Translations under genes and position numbers: made by a program
The notes under the pieces: generated by a model
The model's input: the letters and a program-made list of their open reading frames with translations, nothing else
Databases searched by the model: none
Told to the model about the DNA's origin: nothing
In this document: positions 59,767 through 64,000 of the stretch, piece by piece
How the letters are laid out: each line of letters starts with the position of its first letter
How positions within the stretch are numbered: position 1 is the first letter of the stretch
From: RHKX01 sp035759925
GTDB lineage: Bacteria > Actinomycetota > Thermoleophilia > Solirubrobacterales > 70-9
Assembly: GCA_035759925.1 (NCBI GenBank)
Contig: DASTTY010000043.1
Span: 16,794-80,793, forward strand
Direction: 5' to 3'
DNA length: 64,000 nucleotides

Positions 59767-59931
59767 AGATGATCGATTCCGAGCCCCCGCGTGCGCGGGG
59801 GACCGCCGGACCAAGCAGATCGAGGACGCAGGAGGCGAAGCGGCCTGAAAGGCCGTGAGCCGACGAAGACGATGAGATGCGCAGCGTCGGGTGGTTCATC
59901 CGCGTGCGTGGGGGTTTGGGATCGGTCATCT
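59767..59931. mobile_element. 165-bp MITE-like element, copy 2
   Basis: The same 165-bp element as at 45300-45464, inverted, with about 85-90% identity by eye. One end (next to hisZ) holds a perfect 18-bp palindrome CCCCCGCG-TG-CGCGGGGG; the other end carries the ACCCCC/ACGCACGCGG block. The central hairpin is CGGCCTTTCAGGCCG. It begins 18 bp after the murA stop and ends 3 bp before the hisZ start codon. The inverse orientation relative to transcription, compared with copy 1, argues against a functional leader RNA and for a mobile repeat. Confidence 0.65.
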
Positions 59932-59949
59932 AGCTCCGGCCGGGGGCGC

Positions 59950-61281
59950 TCAGACCGACGCCGGCACCGGGTCGGTGGCGGCGCGCTCGAGCTGGGCGCC
60001 GAGGCCCTGCAGGCGCTCGTCGATCCGCTCGTAGCCGCGGTCGATCTGGGCGATGTTGCCGATCTCGGAGGTTCCCTCGGCCGCGAGCGCGGCGATCAGC
60101 ATCGCCATGCCGGCGCGGATGTCGGGACTCTCGAGCCGCTCGCCGTGCAGCCGGCAGGGGCCGTTGACGATCGCCCGGTGCGGATCGCAGAGGGTGATCC
60201 GCGCCCCCATCGCGACGAGCTTGTCGGTGAAGAACAGGCGGTTCTCGAACATCTTCTCGAAGATCAGGATCGTGCCGTTCGCCTGGGTGGCGAGCGCCAG
60301 CGCGATCGACGTCAGGTCGGCGGGGAACGCCGGCCACGGACCGTCGTCGATCTTCGGGATCGCGTCGCCGAGGTCGTCGCGGACGGCAAGTTGCTGGTCG
60401 GGCGGCACGAGCAGGTCGCGCCCCTCGACCGAGCTGCGCAGGCCGAGTCGCTGAAACTGGCGGCGGATCATCAGCAGGTCGCCGGGCTCGACGTCGCGGA
60501 TCCGGATCTCGCCGCCGGTCGCGGCGGCCAGCGCCATGAAGCTGCCGACCTCGATGTGATCGGGACCGATCCGGTGCTCGGCGCCGCCGAGCTTGTCGCG
60601 GCCGTTGACGATCATCACGTTCGAGCCGATCCCCTCGACGGTGGCGCCCATGCTGGTCAGCAGGCGCGCGAGGTCCTGGACGTGGGGCTCGCTCGCCGAG
60701 TTGGCGATCAGGGTCCGGCCCGGCGTCAGCGCCGCCGCCAGCAGCGCGTTCTCGGTTCCCATGACGGATGGCTCGTCCATGAAGATCTCGCAGGCCTCGA
60801 GGCCGCCGGAGGCCTGCAGCTCGATCATCCGGCTGCCGGTGATCGTCGCGCCGAGATCCCGGAAGGCGTCGAGGTGCGGGTCGAGCCGCCGGCGACCGAT
60901 CGTGTCGCCGCCCGGCGGCGGCATCCGGACCTCGCCGAAGCGGGCGAGCAGCGGGCCGGCGAGCAGGAACGAAGCGCGGATCCGCGCGGCGAGGCCCTCG
61001 TCGACCTCGGTGGTCGCGACGTTCGCGGCGCAGAGCCGGAGGTCGTTGAAGCCGAGCCACTCGACCTCGACGCCGAGCTTCGCGAGGATCGCCACCTGCG
61101 CCTCGGTGTCGCGGATCCTCGGGATGTTGCGGAGGATCAGCTCCTCCTCGGTCAGCAGGCAGGCGGCGAGGATCGGCAGCGCTGCGTTCTTGTTCCCGGC
61201 TGCACGAACCGTGCCACGAAGGGGGTGGCCTCCCTCGATGACGAACGACTCGGTCACGGGCCTGGCGATTGTCGAGGACAC
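59950..61281 (-). CDS. murA: UDP-N-acetylglucosamine 1-carboxyvinyltransferase with Asp at the fosfomycin site
   Basis: A 443-residue enolpyruvyl transferase for the first committed step of peptidoglycan synthesis. AGNKNAALPILAACLL near 28-43 and the active-site loop PPPGGDTIGRRRLDPHL near 121-137 are present. The loop Cys, target of fosfomycin, is Asp126; Asp occurs naturally in mycobacterial and chlamydial MurA and gives intrinsic fosfomycin resistance. The start is GTG (61281) with CATAGT 7 nt upstream. The product is of normal length. It is divergent from an HD-domain gene and upstream of hisZ. Confidence 0.94.
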   Translation of the reverse strand: MSSTIARPVTESFVIEGGHPLRGTVRAAGNKNAALPILAACLLTEEELILRNIPRIRDTEAQVAILAKLGVEVEWLGFNDLRLCAANVATTEVDEGLAARIRASFLLAGPLLARFGEVRMPPPGGDTIGRRRLDPHLDAFRDLGATITGSRMIELQASGGLEACEIFMDEPSVMGTENALLAAALTPGRTLIANSASEPHVQDLARLLTSMGATVEGIGSNVMIVNGRDKLGGAEHRIGPDHIEVGSFMALAAATGGEIRIRDVEPGDLLMIRRQFQRLGLRSSVEGRDLLVPPDQQLAVRDDLGDAIPKIDDGPWPAFPADLTSIALALATQANGTILIFEKMFENRLFFTDKLVAMGARITLCDPHRAIVNGPCRLHGERLESPDIRAGMAMLIAALAAEGTSEIGNIAQIDRGYERIDERLQGLGAQLERAATDPVPASV

Positions 61282-61296
61282 GGACGCAACTATGCT
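61269..61296 (+). promoter_or_regulatory. overlapping divergent promoters of murA and the HD-domain gene
   Basis: ACTATGCT at 61289-61296 contains TATGCT (+, 8 nt before the GTG at 61305) and, on the minus strand, CATAGT (61289-61294, 7 nt before the murA GTG at 61281). TTGTCG at 61269-61274, inside murA, is a possible -35 for the + strand at 16-bp spacing. Both messages would be leaderless and polymerase could occupy only one promoter at a time. Confidence 0.5.
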
Positions 61297-61304
61297 AGAC
61301 CGCG

Positions 61305-61874
61305 GTGGGAAAGACCCGTGCGGATGCCTGGCAAACGCTGACGCGCTACACGAAGAGCGAGGCGCTGCTGCGCCACGCGCTCGCGGTGGAGGCCTCGACA
61401 GCCGCGTATGCGCGCCGGTTCGACGAGGACGAGGAGCTATGGCGTGTCGCCGCGCTGCTGCACGACTTCGACTACGAGATGCACCCGACCCTCGACAAGC
61501 ACCCGCAGGACGGCGCGCCGATCCTGCGCGACGAGGGATACGACGAGGAGGTCGTCGAGACGATCCTCTCGCACGCGAACCACCTCGGGCTCCCGCGCGA
61601 CACGCTGCTCAAGAAGACGCTCTTCGCCTGCGACGAGCTGTCGGGCTTCGTGCATGCGTGCGGGCTCGTGCGGCCGACGGGGCTCGAGGGGCTCGAGCCG
61701 AAGTCGGTGCGCAAGAAGCTGAAGCAGCCGTCGTTCGCGGCCGGCGTGTCGCGCGACGACGTCTACGAGGGCGCGGAGCTGCTCGGGATCGACCTCGACG
61801 AGCACATCGCGAACGTCGTCGAGGCGCTGCAGCCGATCGCGGGCGAGCTCGGGCTGCGGGCGCAGACGGCGTAG
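61305..61874 (+). CDS. HD-domain phosphohydrolase-like protein
   Basis: A 189-residue small HD-domain protein: His24 (LLRHALAVE), the HD pair His53-Asp54 (VAALLHDFDYEMH), HANHLGLP and an Asp in FACDELSGF. The motifs fit metal-dependent phosphohydrolases acting on nucleotides; the substrate is unknown. The GTG at 61305 has a -10 8 nt upstream and no ribosome-binding site. It is convergent with the PIN gene, from which it is separated by a hairpin. Confidence 0.82.
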   Translation: MGKTRADAWQTLTRYTKSEALLRHALAVEASTAAYARRFDEDEELWRVAALLHDFDYEMHPTLDKHPQDGAPILRDEGYDEEVVETILSHANHLGLPRDTLLKKTLFACDELSGFVHACGLVRPTGLEGLEPKSVRKKLKQPSFAAGVSRDDVYEGAELLGIDLDEHIANVVEALQPIAGELGLRAQTA

Positions 61875-61878
61875 CTCC

Positions 61879-61900
61879 GGCGCGAGGTCGCAGTCGCGCC
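61879..61900. terminator. hairpin between HD-domain and PIN genes
   Basis: GGCGCGA (61879-61885) and TCGCGCC (61894-61900) flank an 8-nt loop, immediately after the HD gene stop. No T tract. Confidence 0.35.
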
Positions 61901-61907
61901 CCGTCAT

Positions 61908-62309
61908 TCACGCGTTGCGCAGCTCGTCAACCGTTGCCGTCTCGACGACACCGGAGACCGCCTGTGCCAGATCGTCATCGGAAGTCACGAGGGCGTCGGC
62001 CTGGAGCTGGGTCACCGCGACGAACTCGGCGTCGTAGGTTGTCTCCCATCCCAGCTGCTCCGCGACTTTCCACGCCGTTCTCTGAGACACCCGGTCGCCG
62101 AGAAACCGGACCTTCAGGGAGTTCATCCGTGTCACGCGCTCGATACCTTCGGCGGCCGAGATCTCGCCCCGGCGCGCTGCCTGGTACAACGCCGCCAGCG
62201 CCTGTGAGCGAACGAGCGTCGGCGCGACCAGCTTGTGCTCGGGAGCGACCTCGATTTCGCCCGCGGCAATCAGGAGGAGCGTGTCGCAATCGACGACGAA
62301 TCGCGTCAC
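61908..62309 (-). CDS. PIN-domain protein, VapC-like orphan
   Basis: A 133-residue PIN-domain nuclease-like protein. Acidic residues: Asp7 (RFVVDCDTLLLI), Asp93 (YDAEFVAVTQLQADALVTSDDDL) and Asp111-113. The conserved Glu after the first helix, normally in a RSE-type motif, appears to be Gln36 (LVRSQALAALYQA), which may weaken metal binding. VapC toxins cleave tRNA or rRNA and are paired with an antitoxin; none is encoded next to this gene (the upstream neighbour is an aminotransferase). It may be a decayed toxin or a stand-alone nuclease. Local codon use looks less extreme in GC than in the flanking genes. Confidence 0.75.
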   Translation of the reverse strand: MTRFVVDCDTLLLIAAGEIEVAPEHKLVAPTLVRSQALAALYQAARRGEISAAEGIERVTRMNSLKVRFLGDRVSQRTAWKVAEQLGWETTYDAEFVAVTQLQADALVTSDDDLAQAVSGVVETATVDELRNA

Positions 62310-62319
62310 GACGAGAACG

Positions 62320-63426
62320 CTACCTCTCGTACATACGAACGTGGGCGAGCGCCTCGACGAGGCGCTCCAGGTCGCTGCCGTCGTTCCACCAGCCGACGGA
62401 CGCGCGCAGGAGGCCGGTGCCTGGCAGCTCGCGTGCGATCACGCCGTGGTCGGCGAGGGCGGCGGCGGCAGCCGCGGTGTCGCCCGGCCAGCGGAACGAG
62501 ACGAGGGTCGCCTGCCCCGGCTCGGTGACGACGTCGTGGCCCTGCTGGAGGAGCAGCTCCCGGCACCGCTCGGCAAGCTCGCGGGCGCGCGCGAAGCGGC
62601 CGTCGGGGAGATCTGCGAGCGCCGCCTCGAGGCCGGCCATCGACGTGGCGGGCTGGAAACCGGGATCGAAACGGCGCGCGCCGTCCTTCGGCTGCCAGGT
62701 GCCGGCGGCGATGTCGTAGCTCTCGGCCGCGGGGTAGCCGACGAGCCGGGGCGCGAGTGCCTCGGGCTCCGCGACGTAGAGCGCACCGGTCGCGTCCGGC
62801 CCGCAGAGCCACTTCTGCGCGCTGACGGTGAAGAAGTCGGCGCCCGTCGCGTCGACCTCGAGCGCTCCGGCGGCCTGCGCGCCGTCGACGAGGATCGGCA
62901 CCTGCGTCACCTCGCGCAGCTCGTGCCAGGGGAAGATCTTGCCGTCGATCCAGGAGACGGCCGACGTGGCGATCAGCCGCGTGTGCGGCGTCACCTCGCG
63001 CGCGATCAGGTCGAGGACGTCGGCCGCCGGCGCGTCCCGCACGCGGGCGATCCGCAGCGTCGCGCCGGAGGCGATCAGCGGCCCCGTGAGGCCGAAGTGC
63101 TCGGCGTCGGTCGTCACCACCTGCTCGCCGGGACCGAGGCCGAGGCCGATCACGGCCACGTGCACCGCCTGGGTCGTCGACTCCGTCAGCGCAACATTCC
63201 CGGCGGGGACGGCGATCTGCTCCGCGAGGAGCGCGCGAACACGCTCGCGCCGCTCGAGCATCTCGTCGAAGTACGCCCGGCTCGCGCGACCGTGCACCGC
63301 CTCCCACGAACGGAGCTTCGCCATCGTCTCGAGCGTCGTCCGCGAGAGCGGCCCGAACGTGCCGGCGTTCAGGTACGCGTAGCGCTCGAGCACGGGGAAG
63401 CGCGCGCGTGCCTCCGGCCAGCTCAC
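62320..63426 (-). CDS. class V aminotransferase/cysteine desulfurase-like PLP enzyme
   Basis: A 368-residue fold-type I enzyme of the class V group. PLP motifs: TESTTQAVHVAV near 81-92, DAEHFG, VSWIDGKIFP, VDGAQAAGALEVDATGADFF and the Schiff-base Lys205 in SAQKWLCGPD. It resembles EgtE or isopenicillin-N-epimerase-like enzymes more than IscS, because the mobile catalytic Cys loop of desulfurases is not evident. The GTG at 63426 overlaps the stop of the next upstream gene (GTGA). The reaction is unknown. Confidence 0.85.
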   Translation of the reverse strand: MSWPEARARFPVLERYAYLNAGTFGPLSRTTLETMAKLRSWEAVHGRASRAYFDEMLERRERVRALLAEQIAVPAGNVALTESTTQAVHVAVIGLGLGPGEQVVTTDAEHFGLTGPLIASGATLRIARVRDAPAADVLDLIAREVTPHTRLIATSAVSWIDGKIFPWHELREVTQVPILVDGAQAAGALEVDATGADFFTVSAQKWLCGPDATGALYVAEPEALAPRLVGYPAAESYDIAAGTWQPKDGARRFDPGFQPATSMAGLEAALADLPDGRFARARELAERCRELLLQQGHDVVTEPGQATLVSFRWPGDTAAAAAALADHGVIARELPGTGLLRASVGWWNDGSDLERLVEALAHVRMYER

Positions 63427-64000
63427 ACGATCTCCACCTCGACGGGCGCGTGGTCGGAGAGCAGACGGCCGTCGTGACGCCTCCGCTCCGCCGGCCAGCG
63501 GCGCAGCGCCGCGGTGTCCGCGCCGCGGACGAGGACGTGGTCGATGCCGGGCCCCGGCGACGAGAAGCCCCAGTCGCTCGAGGCGAGCTCGCGGACCGCG
63601 GGTGCGGCGCCCGTCAGGTTGAAGTCGCCGGCGAGCACGACGACGTCCTCGGCGAGCGCCGTCGAGGTGGCGAACCACGCGGCGCGTAGGAGCTCCGCCT
63701 GCGCGAGCCGGCGGTCGTGGAAGCTCGTGCAGTGCAGGTTCGCGACGAGGAAGGTGCGGCCGTCGGCCGTCGCGATCCGGAGCGCCTGCACGACGCGCCG
63801 CTCCTTCGCCCACGCGAGCCGCGCGACGGGGCCCAGCTCGAGCCGCCGCGCCTGGGCGTCGCGGAAACGCCGCGGGTTCAGCGTCAGGCTCTCGTGCGCG
63901 AGCACGCGGTGCCTCGGCGAGACGAGCATCGCGATTCCCTGCCCGGAGAACGCGGATCGCAACACGCCGTGGTTGAGCGCCGTCAGCGCCTGTCCGACCC
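63423..64000 (-). CDS. endonuclease/exonuclease/phosphatase family protein (5' end beyond window)
   Basis: At least 192 residues of the C-terminal part are visible, and the frame stays open to the right edge. Motifs of the EEP metallophosphoesterase fold: FLVANLHCTSFHD, VVLAGDFNLTG, GIDHVLVRG and the C-terminal LSDHAPVEVEI, giving the Asp-Asn and Asp-His pairs. These enzymes cleave nucleic acids, phosphoinositides or sphingolipids; which is not decidable here. It is coupled to the aminotransferase by a GTGA overlap. No start is seen within the window. Confidence 0.85.
   Translation of the reverse strand, partial: VGQALTALNHGVLRSAFSGQGIAMLVSPRHRVLAHESLTLNPRRFRDAQARRLELGPVARLAWAKERRVVQALRIATADGRTFLVANLHCTSFHDRRLAQAELLRAAWFATSTALAEDVVVLAGDFNLTGAAPAVRELASSDWGFSSPGPGIDHVLVRGADTAALRRWPAERRRHDGRLLSDHAPVEVEIV

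Noticed and set aside
59764..59949. T-box or histidine attenuator leader before hisZ
   Set aside because: No His-codon-rich leader peptide and no T-box consensus are present; the region is the repeat element, which occurs in the opposite orientation at rpsB.

Overview
This 64 kb window is a GC-rich (roughly 70%) bacterial chromosome segment that carries almost only core genes. Gene content and order are those of an actinomycete backbone: rimP-nusA-infB-rbfA-nrnA-truB-ribF-rpsO-pnp-pepR-dapB-dapA-rnj, then ftsK-rodZ-cinA-recA-recX-rny-miaB-miaA-dapF. A 6C-type small RNA (two hairpins with C-rich loops, so far described in Actinobacteria) sits at 21.8 kb. Diaminopimelate aminotransferase DapL, frequent GTG/TTG starts and the SepF/YggT neighbourhood suggest a deep-branching Actinomycetota lineage such as Thermoleophilia/Solirubrobacterales. 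That placement is inference; no 16S gene is present.

Layout. 1-3.0 kb: truncated hydrolase-cyclase fusion, dapL and dapF. 3.1-3.8 kb: clpP on the + strand, tail-to-tail with miaA. 3.8-10.5 kb: miaA, miaB, a membrane cytochrome c, rny, recX, recA, thpR. 10.6-14.9 kb: an epoxide-hydrolase-like enzyme (+) facing a large secreted M4 metallopeptidase (-) with its own strong promoter. 14.9-19.5 kb: cinA, rodZ-like, ftsK. 19.6-22.1 kb: a two-component system (+), the 6C RNA and a hairpin-rich spacer. 22.1-30.4 kb: rnj, dapA, an amidase, dapB, M16 peptidase, pnp. 30.6-39.4 kb: a thiol-redox pair, then rpsO, ribF, truB, nrnA, rbfA, infB, nusA, rimP. 39.6-45.2 kb: dtd, a TPR protein, cdsA, uppS, frr, pyrH, tsf, rpsB. 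45.5-51.0 kb: an RluA-type pseudouridine synthase, lspA, yggT, proC, sepF, yggS, pgeF and a tRNA nucleotidyltransferase-like gene. 51.0-52.5 kb: a beta-propeller lipid-side or exported protein (+). 52.5-61.3 kb: hisF, an unknown 88-residue gene, hisA, hisH, a glycoside hydrolase, hisB, hisD, hisG, hisZ, then murA. 61.3-64.0 kb: an HD-domain gene (+), an orphan PIN-domain gene, a class V aminotransferase and a truncated endonuclease/phosphatase-family gene.

How the genes work together. The translation and RNA-decay genes form long, tightly packed minus-strand operons with many ATGA/GTGA/TGATG overlaps. Lysine/DAP supply (dapA, dapB, dapL, dapF), lipid-carrier and lipid synthesis (uppS, cdsA), murA, sepF, lspA and rodZ together serve the envelope. 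Histidine biosynthesis is nearly complete, but hisC, hisE and hisI are not in this window.

The most notable observations are: two 165-bp near-identical elements with imperfect terminal inverted repeats in opposite orientation (45.3 and 59.8 kb), plus a third locus sharing only the core with a compensated hairpin; a DapF in which both catalytic cysteines are serine; a MurA with Asp in place of the fosfomycin-target Cys; NusA and S2 with long C-terminal extensions; a promoter-terminator arrangement ahead of rimP-nusA that looks like attenuation; and about a dozen genes with a -10 hexamer only 6-10 nt before the start codon, which implies many leaderless transcripts. No insertion sequence, prophage, CRISPR array, tRNA or rRNA was seen, and I found no convincing multi-gene novel system.
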